Shown here: in pieces, positions 27,798 to 36,689 of the stretch
How the letters are laid out: each line of letters begins with the position of its first letter
Position numbering within the stretch: position 1 is the stretch's first letter
Assembly (NCBI GenBank): GCA_014239435.1
Contig: JAAZYX010000021.1
Location: 1 to 64,000 of the forward strand
Direction: 5' to 3'
Source of the DNA: Fidelibacterota bacterium
GTDB taxonomy: Bacteria > Fidelibacterota > Marinisomatia > Marinisomatales > TCS55
DNA: 64,000 nt
Notes under the pieces: generated by a model
The model's input: the letters and a program-made list of their open reading frames with translations, nothing else
Told to the model about the DNA's origin: nothing
The model's database searches: none
Translations under genes and position numbers: made by a program

Positions 27798-28660
27798 AGA
27801 AATTTTACGGATATACCTTGATCGAATTGATTGTTGTAACTCTTTTTTTAGGGCTTGTGCTAACAGCCACATCTACCGCAACCATAAACATGATGCGCCT
27901 GAATGATAAAACGGCTCAAATGCTTAAAAGGGTGGACCGGATGGAACAGATAAAAGGTGCCTTAAAAAGATTAATGGATGAAGCCGGAGGAGGCAGTTCT
28001 ATTGCATTTAATCAAAATAATTTTGGAAAAGAGTACACAGTAACTGGGGAAGACGGCATTGATTTTACAATATTGATAAACGACCAACATCAGCTACTCC
28101 ATGAACGGGAATCAGAAACGAGTATAGTATCAGCAGCAGTGGACTGTACGCTTTCTTATTTTGTTTTTAGGGATTACAACTATAACGTATTAACTAATGC
28201 CGATGCTTCTACAGACATAAATTATGTAGAGCTTGTTGGAGGCTTTACAAGGCAGGCAGGTGGAGGAAGGGTTGCATTCCGCGCGATGCTGACGCCTGCT
28301 GGCTATATGATGAAGGGATTTGTTCCCGCAGGCGCATCATCATTGCCGATGGATATAGATGGGGAGTGGGCACCGTCCGGTAACCGAAGTAACGGGAATT
28401 TTGGCAAACCAAATAATCCGGAGTACACGTTCACCTTGACTGAGAACACAACAGTCCTCATTAACTTGACAAGCTCAGTAGATACCTATTTATTTTTGCT
28501 TAGAGAAAATGGATCTCAGCTTACATACAATGATGATGGCGGAGTTGGATACAATTCGAGAATTAGCCGCAGTCTTGATGCAGGGACCTATTTTATTGTC
28601 GCTGCGACATATAGTTCTGGAAGAACCGGTACTTTTAATCTTACTGTTGAGGAAATTTGA
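27794..28660 (+). CDS. Minor pilin (GspJ/PilW-like) with C-terminal PPC domain
   Basis: 288 residues. The prepilin leader MKKFYG is followed by YTLIELIVVTLFLGLVLTATS, with Glu at +5, then a GspJ/PilW-like core (MNMMRLNDKTAQMLKRVDRM-type helix, 'LKRLMDEAGGG'). From ~residue 190 the protein changes to a bacterial pre-peptidase C-terminal (PPC) domain: YTFTLTENTTVLINLTSS, DTYLFLLRENGSQLTYNDDG, YNSRISRSLDAGTYFIVAAT and TGTFNLTVEE. PPC domains are normally on secreted proteases and calcium-dependent surface proteins, so this is an unusual fusion. Start and stop each overlap the neighbouring pilin genes by 1-4 bases. Confidence 0.87.
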   Translation: MKKFYGYTLIELIVVTLFLGLVLTATSTATINMMRLNDKTAQMLKRVDRMEQIKGALKRLMDEAGGGSSIAFNQNNFGKEYTVTGEDGIDFTILINDQHQLLHERESETSIVSAAVDCTLSYFVFRDYNYNVLTNADASTDINYVELVGGFTRQAGGGRVAFRAMLTPAGYMMKGFVPAGASSLPMDIDGEWAPSGNRSNGNFGKPNNPEYTFTLTENTTVLINLTSSVDTYLFLLRENGSQLTYNDDGGVGYNSRISRSLDAGTYFIVAATYSSGRTGTFNLTVEEI

Positions 28661-28992
28661 TGCAAGCTATACGATTTTCATTTAAGAAGGGCGCAGTTTT
28701 GACGCTTACGGTAACGATGCTTGTCCTTATTCTGTCCCTTTCGATTTCGGCCTTTTTCAGATTATCTACCATGAAGATTGCTCATGTAAATGAAATTAAT
28801 AGAGGAAAGAAAGCCTATTGGAATTCATACAGCGCATTATCTATTGTAATGAATCGTCCCCGAAATACTACCGATATGACCTATATTTACAATGACGGTA
28901 CAATAGAAATTTCCAATCCAGACACCGAAACAAAACTTGCGCGCGGAACGCATGATAATTTGGTGCGGGAATTCACCTTAAAGTCAGATTGA
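28660..28992 (+). CDS. Short PilX/GspK-like minor pilin
   Basis: 110 residues. A basic leader (MQAIRFSFKKG) precedes the hydrophobic helix AVLTLTVTMLVLILSLSISAFF without a Glu at +5, as in GspK/PilX proteins. A short globular part follows (KAYWNSYSALSIVMNR, NDGTIEISNPD). It is much shorter than usual GspK proteins, so it may be a reduced form. The ATG at 28660 shares its A with the upstream TGA and has GAGG at 28649-28652 in front; a TTG at 28657 is a poorer alternative. It is the last pilin in the locus before the peptidase. Confidence 0.72.
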   Translation: MQAIRFSFKKGAVLTLTVTMLVLILSLSISAFFRLSTMKIAHVNEINRGKKAYWNSYSALSIVMNRPRNTTDMTYIYNDGTIEISNPDTETKLARGTHDNLVREFTLKSD

Positions 28993-28996
28993 TTCT

Positions 28997-29803
28997 TTGA
29001 TAGCTGTTTTACCTATTTTATTTGGTCTAATTATTGGCTCATTTGTCAATGTACTGATTTTTCGATTACCTCAAAATCTCAGTATCATTCGTCCCGGGTC
29101 TCATTGTTTATCCTGCAATAAGCAGTTAAAGTGGTGGATGAATATACCGGTATTATCTTTTATTATTCTTAAAGGTAAGTGTTCATGTTGTCCTGAAAGA
29201 ATTTCAATCCAATATCCGCTTGTTGAACTTTCATGCGCGTTACTCTTCTTGCTCTTTTTTGATGCTTCACACCCATTTACAACCGCCGGATTATGCGTTG
29301 CGCTCTGTTTGCTGCTTGCGGTCGCTGTCATTGATTTCCGCCATTTTATTATTCATCATGCTTTGCTTACAGCTGTTTTCCTTTGTTTCCTTCCAGCGGT
29401 TATTCTCCAAAATTTTGTTTGGCAATACCATCTTGCCGGAATGCTGTTCTGTCCCGGATTTATTTGGTTGGTGAGCCGATCTGTTAAACTTGTGAATAAG
29501 CGGGATAATCTTGGCGGCGGCGATATACTGCTTGGGTTTGTTTTGGGGTTTTATCTCGGGCCATATTTTTCCATGATCATGTATTCCATTGCGTCCATGT
29601 TGGGAATTCTGTATTGGCTGATTGCATCAAAATCAAACCGAGCTGAAAAAGAACCCTTGCAAATCCCCTTCGGAACGGGAATGGTGGCAGGAATGATTGT
29701 GCTTGAAGTGCTTCTGCTACCGAAATTTATATCTTCATTCAAATTTCTAAAAATTATGGTAATTACGGATGGATTTGTTGCGGAGATGCTTTCTTTAATA
29801 TGA
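28997..29803 (+). CDS. pilD: Prepilin peptidase PilD/GspO
   Basis: 268 residues, multi-pass membrane aspartic protease. The N-terminal signature GLIIGSFVNVLIFRLP is followed by the zinc-type cysteine set C37-x2-C40 ... C62-x2-C65 (SHCLSC, KCSCC). The membrane peptidase domain has the first catalytic Asp in AVIDFRHF and the second in the GGGDILLGF motif. It cleaves the leaders of the five prepilins upstream and N-methylates them. The start is a TTG at 28997, four bases after the last pilin stop; an ATG start would cut into the first membrane segment. It ends the pilus locus. Confidence 0.93.
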   Translation: MIAVLPILFGLIIGSFVNVLIFRLPQNLSIIRPGSHCLSCNKQLKWWMNIPVLSFIILKGKCSCCPERISIQYPLVELSCALLFLLFFDASHPFTTAGLCVALCLLLAVAVIDFRHFIIHHALLTAVFLCFLPAVILQNFVWQYHLAGMLFCPGFIWLVSRSVKLVNKRDNLGGGDILLGFVLGFYLGPYFSMIMYSIASMLGILYWLIASKSNRAEKEPLQIPFGTGMVAGMIVLEVLLLPKFISSFKFLKIMVITDGFVAEMLSLI

Positions 29804-29853
29804 CTATTACATTGTAATTTAATTCACCCAATATTCAACAGAATTTCAAATTA

Positions 29854-31272
29854 ATGACTAAAGTACGATTTGCACCGAGCCCAACAGGCGAACTTCATTT
29901 AGGAGGCGCGAGAACCGCTTTATTCAATTGGCTGTTTGCAAAACATACAAACGGTGAGTTTTTTCTTCGGATCGAGGATACAGATAAAGAACGATCCAAA
30001 CAGAAATATGTAGATCAAATTTGCGAATCTATGCGCTGGCTTGGATTTACGTGGGACGGTCCGCTTGTCTTTCAGTCTGAGAGGGAAAAAGAGTACCACG
30101 GCGCAGTGCAGCAAATCCTGAAAGATGGGAATGCTTATCGCTGTTTTTGTTCTAAAGGTTCACTTGACGAAGCACGAAAAACTGCCGACAGAGAAAAACG
30201 GATTTATCGCTACGCCCGCACCTGCAGAAACTTGCCGACGTCTGAAGAAACTGAACGGCTGAACAAGGGAGAATCCTTTACCGTCCGCTTGAAAGTTCCT
30301 GATGGCGAAACGAGTTATACCGATCTCATTTATGGTCACATTACCGTACAAAACACTGAAATTGATGATTTTATTATTGCACGGTCCGACGGAAGCCCGA
30401 CATTTAATTTTGTCTGCGTGCTCGATGACAATGCCATGGGAATTACGCATGTTATCCGCGGTGAAGATCATATTCCCAACACGCCGAAACAACTCATTAT
30501 TTACACGCTATTTGGATTTCAAAAACCGGAGTTTGCCCATCTGCCGATGATTTTGGGCCCTGACAAAAAACGATTAAGTAAACGCCACGGTGCACCCGGC
30601 GTCCAGAAATTTCGGGATGAGGGATATCTTCCGGATGCTTTATTGAATTATCTTGGACTTTTGGGATGGAACCCGGATACGGAACAGGAAATTTTCACAC
30701 GGGAGGATTTGGTGGAATTATTCGATATATCTCAAGTGCAGAAAAAGGGCGCTGTCTTTGATGAAAAGAAGCTGCACTGGGTGAGCGGCCAGCATTTGTT
30801 CCGCCTTTCCAACGAACAAGTCCGCGACCATATGACTGAACTGTTCCCGGATTGGGGTGGCGATTCTGAGGAACCATATCTTATGGAAATTATTGCATCT
30901 TTGAAGGAACGCGTAAAATCACTAGCTGAATTAAAATCACTCAGCCGCTTTTATTTTAGCGATCCTGAAGAGTTTGACGCTAAAGTCGCCAAAAAGCGAT
31001 GGAAGAACGATTCCATAAATAAATGGGTGAATGAATATGTTTCTTCTATTGAAGGTATTCACGATTGGTCTGAGGACAAACTGGAGTTGGCGTTGCGGCA
31101 AACTGCTGACAAGTTAGACTTATCTTCCGGGAAACTGATCCATCCTGTTCGCCTTGGATTAACCGGTATCGGCTTTGGGCCGTCTCTGTTTGAGTTGATG
31201 CGAATTTTGGGAAAAAAGGTCTGTATTCACCGCCTTAAAATTGCATTGGAAAAACTGCCGCAAAACATCTAA
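29854..31272 (+). CDS. gltX: Glutamyl-tRNA synthetase
   Basis: 472 residues, class I aminoacyl-tRNA synthetase. The N-terminus RFAPSPTGELHLGGARTALF holds the HIGH-type motif (HLGG), and KRLSKRHGAPG is the KMSKS-type loop. C-x-C in YRCFCSK together with YARTC a little later matches the zinc-binding knuckle of E. coli-type GltX. The C-terminal alpha-helical anticodon-binding part is complete. It charges tRNA-Glu in the cytoplasm; a tRNA-Glu(CTC) lies at 36.6 kb. Whether it also charges tRNA-Gln, as non-discriminating enzymes do, cannot be told here. It stands 50 bases after pilD and 11 before the next gene. Confidence 0.96.
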   Translation: MTKVRFAPSPTGELHLGGARTALFNWLFAKHTNGEFFLRIEDTDKERSKQKYVDQICESMRWLGFTWDGPLVFQSEREKEYHGAVQQILKDGNAYRCFCSKGSLDEARKTADREKRIYRYARTCRNLPTSEETERLNKGESFTVRLKVPDGETSYTDLIYGHITVQNTEIDDFIIARSDGSPTFNFVCVLDDNAMGITHVIRGEDHIPNTPKQLIIYTLFGFQKPEFAHLPMILGPDKKRLSKRHGAPGVQKFRDEGYLPDALLNYLGLLGWNPDTEQEIFTREDLVELFDISQVQKKGAVFDEKKLHWVSGQHLFRLSNEQVRDHMTELFPDWGGDSEEPYLMEIIASLKERVKSLAELKSLSRFYFSDPEEFDAKVAKKRWKNDSINKWVNEYVSSIEGIHDWSEDKLELALRQTADKLDLSSGKLIHPVRLGLTGIGFGPSLFELMRILGKKVCIHRLKIALEKLPQNI

Positions 31273-31283
31273 TTTGAATTCGT

Positions 31284-32573
31284 ATGACCCGAGGTAAACA
31301 AACCATCATTGCGTTATTCACGCTTACTACGTTTGCAATATCTGCGCCGAAGACATTTGTCTATATTCTGAAATTTGAGAATACCGAGCGGGATGAATCT
31401 ATTGATTGGCTTTCTCAGGGATTTGTGGATATGCTGAATGCGCAGTTGACAAACCAGCAGGGAGTGGTTCTGAAAAACAGGCAGGATTTGGAAGTGATCA
31501 TGGACAACAGATCTCTTATGCTGCATCAGCCTCGCGGATCAAAAAATTTACTGCTGCTCGGAAAATACGCCAGGGCACTGGATAAAATTCAACTCAACAT
31601 CCAGCTGGTGGATGTGGCAACTTGGGAGGAGGCGGACCGCAGAAAATTTTCAGGAAAGTATAATGAAATTCCAAAACTCAATACGCAGCTGACGGAAACA
31701 GTCCAGACTATGCTGTCGCCCTTCACGCCGAAAATTGAGCCGTCGCAATACCCGGCATTACTCGATGCGAAGACAAGTCCGCTGGATAAATCTTATGCAC
31801 GATCCTCGAAAGAAGTGAGCGTTGGAATTGACAAATCACTCGATGCGCTGGAAGCATCCATGGACATTATGACTGGTGCCAGAGGTGTTGTAGTGCAACC
31901 GGATTTCGATAAAACTGCTGGTGAATGGTCCATGGATATCACGTCAGATCCTTTCATTTCCGGCGATCCCGATATGGCAGAAAACACATCTATGCTAATT
32001 GGAATTCTGGATAAACTTATGGCGGATCCGTATGAAGTAACGATAACACGACCGGAGTTCATTTATTCGGAAGATCACATTGGAAGGATTACGGTCAATC
32101 TTCCTGTGAATTTTGCGATTAAAGGCGATGTTATAAAAGATATGCTGACTTCCTTGCCGTATTCAGGACTGAAGCAGGAAGGATCCCTCACTGTTTTCTT
32201 TTTTGATAAGGACCAATTTGCGTTTCCCGGCGAACTAACCAAACGAATCAAATTCGGAAAATACCGTGCAGTGCCTGTCATTCGGTTTTTCGATCAAAAA
32301 GGCGTGGTAAAAGTGGTTATTGTGGATACTCCCGAAAAGGTGTGGCATACAGCCAAAAGTAAACGCATTCATTATTTTGTAGAACGAAAATTTGCACCGC
32401 TGATTGGTTTTACTGTTGGAGGATGGTCTTTGCAGGTTGCCATGGAGTCGGTCAATATACCAGTAGATTATTCTTTTATGATAGATGTGGATGAGGCAAG
32501 AAATCTGCAGCGAATCAGCCTCAAGTTTATTCCCGAACACGAATTGGAAGCGTTTTTACGTCCTTACTTATAG
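31284..32573 (+). CDS. Secreted/periplasmic protein with CsgG/FlgO-like N-terminal domain
   Basis: 429 residues. A signal peptide (KQTIIALFTLTTFAISA) is followed by a domain at ~25-150 that resembles the CsgG/FlgO/TolB-N fold: 'FVYILKFENTERDESIDWLS', QGFVDMLNAQLT, VVLKNRQDLEVIMD and an 'IQLNIQLVDVATWEE' strand. The second half (~180-429) is a mixed alpha/beta region I do not recognise, with repeated strands such as GRITVNLPVNFAIKG. Proteins with this N-domain act in outer-membrane assembly or envelope stress sensing. The exact role here is unknown. It starts 11 bases after gltX and no good ribosome-binding site is visible. Confidence 0.6.
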   Translation: MTRGKQTIIALFTLTTFAISAPKTFVYILKFENTERDESIDWLSQGFVDMLNAQLTNQQGVVLKNRQDLEVIMDNRSLMLHQPRGSKNLLLLGKYARALDKIQLNIQLVDVATWEEADRRKFSGKYNEIPKLNTQLTETVQTMLSPFTPKIEPSQYPALLDAKTSPLDKSYARSSKEVSVGIDKSLDALEASMDIMTGARGVVVQPDFDKTAGEWSMDITSDPFISGDPDMAENTSMLIGILDKLMADPYEVTITRPEFIYSEDHIGRITVNLPVNFAIKGDVIKDMLTSLPYSGLKQEGSLTVFFFDKDQFAFPGELTKRIKFGKYRAVPVIRFFDQKGVVKVVIVDTPEKVWHTAKSKRIHYFVERKFAPLIGFTVGGWSLQVAMESVNIPVDYSFMIDVDEARNLQRISLKFIPEHELEAFLRPYL

Positions 32574-32658
32574 ACAACAGGTACGCGAAATCTGCTTCGA
32601 ATATTCACTGTCTAAAGATACATTCCTAGACGCTACTTGACCGACAATGGAGGAATTC

Positions 32659-33171
32659 ATGAAAAAACCGTTCGCAATATTGATCTGCTTAGCGACTTTG
32701 CTATCAGCCTCATCTCCGGATGACATCCAAAAAATTCCCAATCTCAAATTAAAAATGCTGGATGGGAAGAAAACTGAACTTTCGGAACTCTTGAAAGAAG
32801 GTCCCGTTCTGATTGAATTCTGGGCTACCTGGTGCAAACCATGTCTGAAAGGGTTGCGTTTCATGGATGGTTTTCATTCTAAGTATGCAGAGAATGGATT
32901 TAAAGTGTTGAGCATCAATCAGGATACACCGAAGAGCTTGTCCAAGGTTAAATCAATGGTACGGTCTCGAAATTTCAAATTCCTTGTTGCGATGGATCCA
33001 AACAAGCAAATCGCCGAAAAGCTAAATGCGCGGTTACTACCAACAACGTTACTCGTAAATCAAGCAGGCGAAATTGTATGGCGCCATCAAGGGTACATGG
33101 CCGGTGACGAAGTAGAGGTAGAGCACCAAATTCAAGCTGTGCTCAATATTTCTGAAACCGAAGAGAATTAA
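32659..33171 (+). CDS. TlpA/ResA-type thioredoxin (periplasmic)
   Basis: 170 residues. A signal peptide (MKKPFAILICLATLLSASS) precedes a thioredoxin fold of TlpA/ResA type with the active site FWATWCKPC and the cis-proline region LLPTTLLVNQAGEIV. Such proteins reduce or rearrange disulfides in the periplasm or at the outer membrane. GGAGG (32650-32654) lies 4 bases before ATG 32659, which decides the start over an ATG at 32647 that would overlap the ribosome-binding site. It precedes a barrel protein by only 6 bases, and a second thioredoxin-like protein with a UGA at the first active-site Cys follows that. Confidence 0.92.
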   Translation: MKKPFAILICLATLLSASSPDDIQKIPNLKLKMLDGKKTELSELLKEGPVLIEFWATWCKPCLKGLRFMDGFHSKYAENGFKVLSINQDTPKSLSKVKSMVRSRNFKFLVAMDPNKQIAEKLNARLLPTTLLVNQAGEIVWRHQGYMAGDEVEVEHQIQAVLNISETEEN

Positions 33172-33177
33172 TCTACT

Positions 33178-34917
33178 TTGAATAAGATGCGCCAATTCGT
33201 TGCTATATCAACGTTAGCAGCGATGCTTCAGGCACAGGCTTCCATTTCCGGAAATTCCGAACTTCGCTTTGGCGAAAGTGGAAACGGATTCAATTATTCC
33301 GAAACGCATCTTGCCTTGAACGGTTTATGGAAGAACTTAACTTTTTGGGGAGAATTTGAATTCAGCCCTGAACCGGAATTGGGAAAATCATTTAACGGAC
33401 TTCGAAAATTTAGTCTGGAATATGATAAAGGTCCGATTCTGTTAAAGATTGGGGATATTTACCAAATTTGGGGTAGGGGACTTGTGCTGAATCAGTTTGA
33501 TGATCAGGGGATTGATTTTGATAATGGTGTCCGCGGGCTTTCGTTTCAATACACCAATGATTGGGTGGAAGGTAAATTAATCGCAGGAGAAAGCACGATC
33601 CGCCAAGGTAGCATCATCGTGGAAAATTTCAACGACCGCATCCACAATTACGAATTAGATCACACAGTTTTTGGCGGAGACCTATCTGCGCCTTTTCGCA
33701 ATATGAATTTCGGACTTTCTTATTTACGCACCCGGGAAAACCATCTCATTCCTCCCGATTCCGTTCAGTTGATCAATGCAATGCTCGGTAGCAGATTTGA
33801 ATATTTCGGAAACAATTTTGATGTGTACGCGGAATATGTGGACAATACGACAACTGAAGATTATACCGACAGCACAAAGCACGCAAACGGCGGTCATGGA
33901 TTATTCGCCAATGTTAATGTATTCTTAGGCCGCTGGACACTGAGCGTTGATGTAAAGCGATACCAGTTTCTTGATGTGGATCCGAATCACCGCTCGGATA
34001 TTGTAAACAAATATGGAAGAAGGACAGCATTCCAGCAGCCGCCGATCGGCTTTAACGAATTCACTTCCACACTGCAAAACCGCCTGACGCATCCCGTGGA
34101 TTTTGATAGCGAAGAAGGATTCCAGGTTGAATTAAGCGGTCCTCTTACTGAAAGCATCAGCTTAGCTGCTCATTATGCTCAGGCCAGCAGAACACATGTC
34201 TGGTCTCAATTAAATGGTTATGCCTGGACAAAAGATCCTACCAGTGGAATCATACCCAGCACAGACAAAGCATCCAACCCTGTTAGAGAAATGAACGTGA
34301 ATATGGACGCTTTCTTTTTGAACGATAAATTTCACATGAATGCCGGCATTAATTTTGTAAATGATGTATCGCTTCTTATCAGAAATATTTACACAGACAC
34401 AACCCATCGGCTAATGTACGAAGATGTACGCGGTACATCCTATCCGCTGGACTTTGATTATACGTTCGATAACGGGTACCATCTTGGTATTTCGACCGAA
34501 TATCAGTACGTAACCAAAAATTATGTTCAGGAAGAAACGCTGCACGGTACCACATCCTTGGATACTTCCATCAGTTTATTTTACAAGCCGGATCAGGAAA
34601 ATAGGTTTTTGGCATTCTCCATCGGCAGGTCGCCTAAATGGTCGTTAACCTTAACTTTCGATAATATTTCCGCCTACCAGTTCGGAACTACGATAAAAAC
34701 TTCAACAGGAAATGAGCTGGAAAAACTATTCGAAAGTATAGCCTCCTTGCAGAGAAGCTGGATTGCGTTAGATGTAGTGTATAATTTCACGCCAACACAA
34801 AGGTTATCAGTTATGTACGGTTCTTTGCAGGGCGGGCTCGTTTGCAGCAACGGCGTTTGCAGGGAAGTGGAAGCCTTTGAAGACGGCTTTAAATTGACAT
34901 TAACATCTTTGTTTTAG
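33178..34917 (+). CDS. Outer-membrane beta-barrel protein, DUF6029-like
   Basis: 579 residues (counted from TTG 33178; ATG 33187 is equally possible). A signal peptide ends near ML-QAQA. The mature part is made of alternating strands rich in Tyr, Phe, Asn and Gly. It includes 'EFEFSPEPELGKSFNGLRKF', GDIYQIWGRGLVLNQFDDQG and a terminal strand ending LTSLF with C-terminal Phe, as in outer-membrane barrels. The GDIYQIWGRGL segment is characteristic of DUF6029-type proteins of FCB bacteria, of unknown function. It sits between two thioredoxin genes, suggesting a redox-linked envelope or secretion role (inference only). Confidence 0.72.
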   Translation: MNKMRQFVAISTLAAMLQAQASISGNSELRFGESGNGFNYSETHLALNGLWKNLTFWGEFEFSPEPELGKSFNGLRKFSLEYDKGPILLKIGDIYQIWGRGLVLNQFDDQGIDFDNGVRGLSFQYTNDWVEGKLIAGESTIRQGSIIVENFNDRIHNYELDHTVFGGDLSAPFRNMNFGLSYLRTRENHLIPPDSVQLINAMLGSRFEYFGNNFDVYAEYVDNTTTEDYTDSTKHANGGHGLFANVNVFLGRWTLSVDVKRYQFLDVDPNHRSDIVNKYGRRTAFQQPPIGFNEFTSTLQNRLTHPVDFDSEEGFQVELSGPLTESISLAAHYAQASRTHVWSQLNGYAWTKDPTSGIIPSTDKASNPVREMNVNMDAFFLNDKFHMNAGINFVNDVSLLIRNIYTDTTHRLMYEDVRGTSYPLDFDYTFDNGYHLGISTEYQYVTKNYVQEETLHGTTSLDTSISLFYKPDQENRFLAFSIGRSPKWSLTLTFDNISAYQFGTTIKTSTGNELEKLFESIASLQRSWIALDVVYNFTPTQRLSVMYGSLQGGLVCSNGVCREVEAFEDGFKLTLTSLF

Positions 34918-34922
34918 CCCAC

Positions 34923-34951
34923 TTGAAAAATTGATGATCTTTGGGTATATT
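34923..34951 (+). promoter_or_regulatory. Candidate sigma70-like promoter, nearly leaderless
   Basis: TTGAAA (34923-34928), 17 bases, TATATT (34946-34951): five of six matches in each box. The start codon of the selenocysteine thioredoxin (34960) is only 8 bases after the -10 box, so the transcript would have almost no leader, consistent with the absence of a ribosome-binding site. Confidence 0.5.
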
Positions 34952-34959
34952 CGCACGAT

Positions 34960-36456
34960 ATGATTCGCATATTTTTATCACTTAAACCAATCGTCGCAGG
35001 AATTTTTCTTTCTGTTGGTATCATGGCACAGACCTACAATGTAGGCGATGTTATGCCCGATTTTTCCGATGACATTTGTGCAAACGGAACCGGCCAATGG
35101 ACTCTGTATGATTATTACGGCGCCCAAAACGGCGGTGACAATAAAGTCATTTGGATTAATTGTTTCGCAACTTGGTGAGGACCCTGTCAATCGGAGGCTC
35201 CGGTTACAGAAACAATTTACCAAGAATATGCAAGTGACGGATTAGTCGTTATCGCTGCCGGTATGGACTGGGGTCAGCCGTACACCTGCTCCAGCTGGGC
35301 ATCCACTTTCGGCCTTACTTATCCTGTCATCGATGACGATAATCCTTCAACCATCTTTGGATGGTTCGGCACGGGATATATTCCGCACAATGTCATCATC
35401 AACCACGAAATGGAAATTGTGTATTCCAGTTCCGGGTTTAACGAAAGTGCGCTAACAAGTGCAATTGAATCGGCTTTAGAAGCAATGCCGGCACCGGATG
35501 TTGACGGTGACGGAATTTTAACTGATAATGATAATTGTCCGGACGTATATAATCCTGATCAGTTAGATGTGGACGGCGATGGGCCGGGAGATGCCTGCGA
35601 TCCATGTGATAATGCCAATATTTGGGTTGCAGGGAATATCAATGGTGATGTTGTGAATAATGCGCCGGCTGTGGATATTTTTGACGTCTTAACACTAGTG
35701 GATTACTGGAAAGCCAATGATTATCCCGGCTGCGCCGCAGACCTTTCCGATTTTAACGGAAACGGTTCCGTTAATACGCTTGACATTGTTCAGCTTGTAC
35801 TGCAGGTCATTAATCCCACTTCCCGCAGCATAAACGGAGAATCTGTTTCCGGTGAAATTTCGCTTGTACCGGGGCAGAACCGATCCGCTATTATTATTGA
35901 AAGTGCGAATGAAGTCAGCGGAGTGCAATTTAGTCTTTCTAAGCCTCTTTCTCGTGAAGTGCTTGAAAATGTTTCACTACCAAACGGATGGATTATGGAA
36001 TCCAGAATGGTGGATGGCACCATGGAAGTGATGGCCATAGATATCAGCGGCCAAATGCCTCAAAATACTTTAAAGATGGATTTCCCCGTACAGCTTGTCG
36101 GAATTTCAGATATTGTGGCCTGCAGTCCAAGCGGATGTATGATCAATGTAAAATCTGAATCAGCATTTCCGCAGAGAATTGAAGTTCCCAACAAGTTGAA
36201 GGTTGACGCTTTGTATCCGAATCCTTTTAATCCGTCCATATCCATTCCGTTTTCTATACCATACGAAATGCATATGAATGTTTCCGTTTACAATATCGCC
36301 GGTCAAAATGTCGCCACTTTGGTTGACAACCCTTACATGTCCGGCGGATATCATGTATTCACATGGGATGCCACCAGCTTTTCGTCGGGTGTGTACCTCA
36401 TCAAGATAGCCACGCCGATCGGACAGGAAATCCGCAAGGCTTTCCTCGTTAAATAA
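34960..36456 (+). CDS. Selenocysteine-containing TlpA-like thioredoxin with TSP3, dockerin-like and C-terminal sorting domains
   Basis: One 498-residue frame, interrupted only by a TGA at 35176-35178 that I read as selenocysteine. Signal peptide (~1-23). Thioredoxin-like domain (~24-178) with active site FATW-U-GPC, where U replaces the nucleophilic Cys of WCGPC, then [13 protein letters not shown] and '[14 protein letters not shown]' with the cis-Pro. Thrombospondin type 3-like calcium repeat ([16 protein letters not shown], ~184-215). Dockerin-like segment (~222-285, two NGD/NGN helix-loop units), a beta domain, and a C-terminal sorting domain opening [13 protein letters not shown] and ending RKAFLVK. 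The protein should be exported and surface-anchored or released by a type IX-like system. A hairpin right after the TGA supports decoding. Alternative: a nonsense mutation. That is less likely because it would hit exactly the redox Cys and a second UGA gene exists at 54.7 kb. Confidence 0.82.
35184..35209 (+). promoter_or_regulatory. bSECIS-like hairpin after UGA of the Sec thioredoxin
   Basis: CTGT (35184-35187) pairs with ACAG (35206-35209), C35188 bulges, and AATCGG (35189-35194) pairs with CCGGTT (35200-35205, one G-U). The apical loop is AGGCT, starting 17 bases after the UGA. Bacterial selenocysteine insertion elements have this position, a bulged stem and a GG-containing loop. Confidence 0.7.
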
Positions 36457-36482
36457 GACACAAATTCCATAAAATATCTTTG

Positions 36483-36523
36483 AGCGAACGGAGGATACGT
36501 CTGTATATTTCCGCCCGCTTTTT
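36483..36523 (+). terminator. Probable terminator after the Sec thioredoxin
   Basis: AGCG and CGGA (36483-36492) face TCCG and CGCT (36510-36519) in an interrupted stem, followed by a short T-run. It separates the thioredoxin gene from the tRNA cluster. The long loop makes it weaker than the terminator at 23562. Confidence 0.45.
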
Positions 36524-36533
36524 GAAACTATTT

Positions 36534-36604
36534 TGGGGAGTCGTCTAACGGCAGGACACCTGGCTCTGGCCCAGGCAATCGGGGTTCGAAACCCTGCTCC
36601 CCAG
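36534..36604 (+). tRNA. tRNA-Gln(CTG)
   Basis: Acceptor TGGGGAG (36534-36540) pairs with CTCCCCA (36597-36603). The anticodon stem CCTGG/CCAGG encloses CTCTGGC, giving anticodon CTG at 36566-36568. T arm GGGGTTCGAAACCC is normal. First of three tRNAs in a row. Confidence 0.96.
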
Positions 36605-36610
36605 CGCTAA

Positions 36611-36682
36611 GGCCCGTTCGTCTAGTGGTTAGGACTCAGGATTCTCATTCCTGCAACAGGGGTTCGATCCCCCTACGGGCTG
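36611..36682 (+). tRNA. tRNA-Glu(CTC)
   Basis: Acceptor GGCCCGT pairs with ACGGGCT, with a G-U first pair. The anticodon stem CAGGA/TCCTG encloses TTCTCAT, giving CTC at 36644-36646. CCA follows in the genome at 36683-36685. It starts 6 bases after tRNA-Gln. Confidence 0.95.
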
Positions 36683-36689
36683 CCATAGC

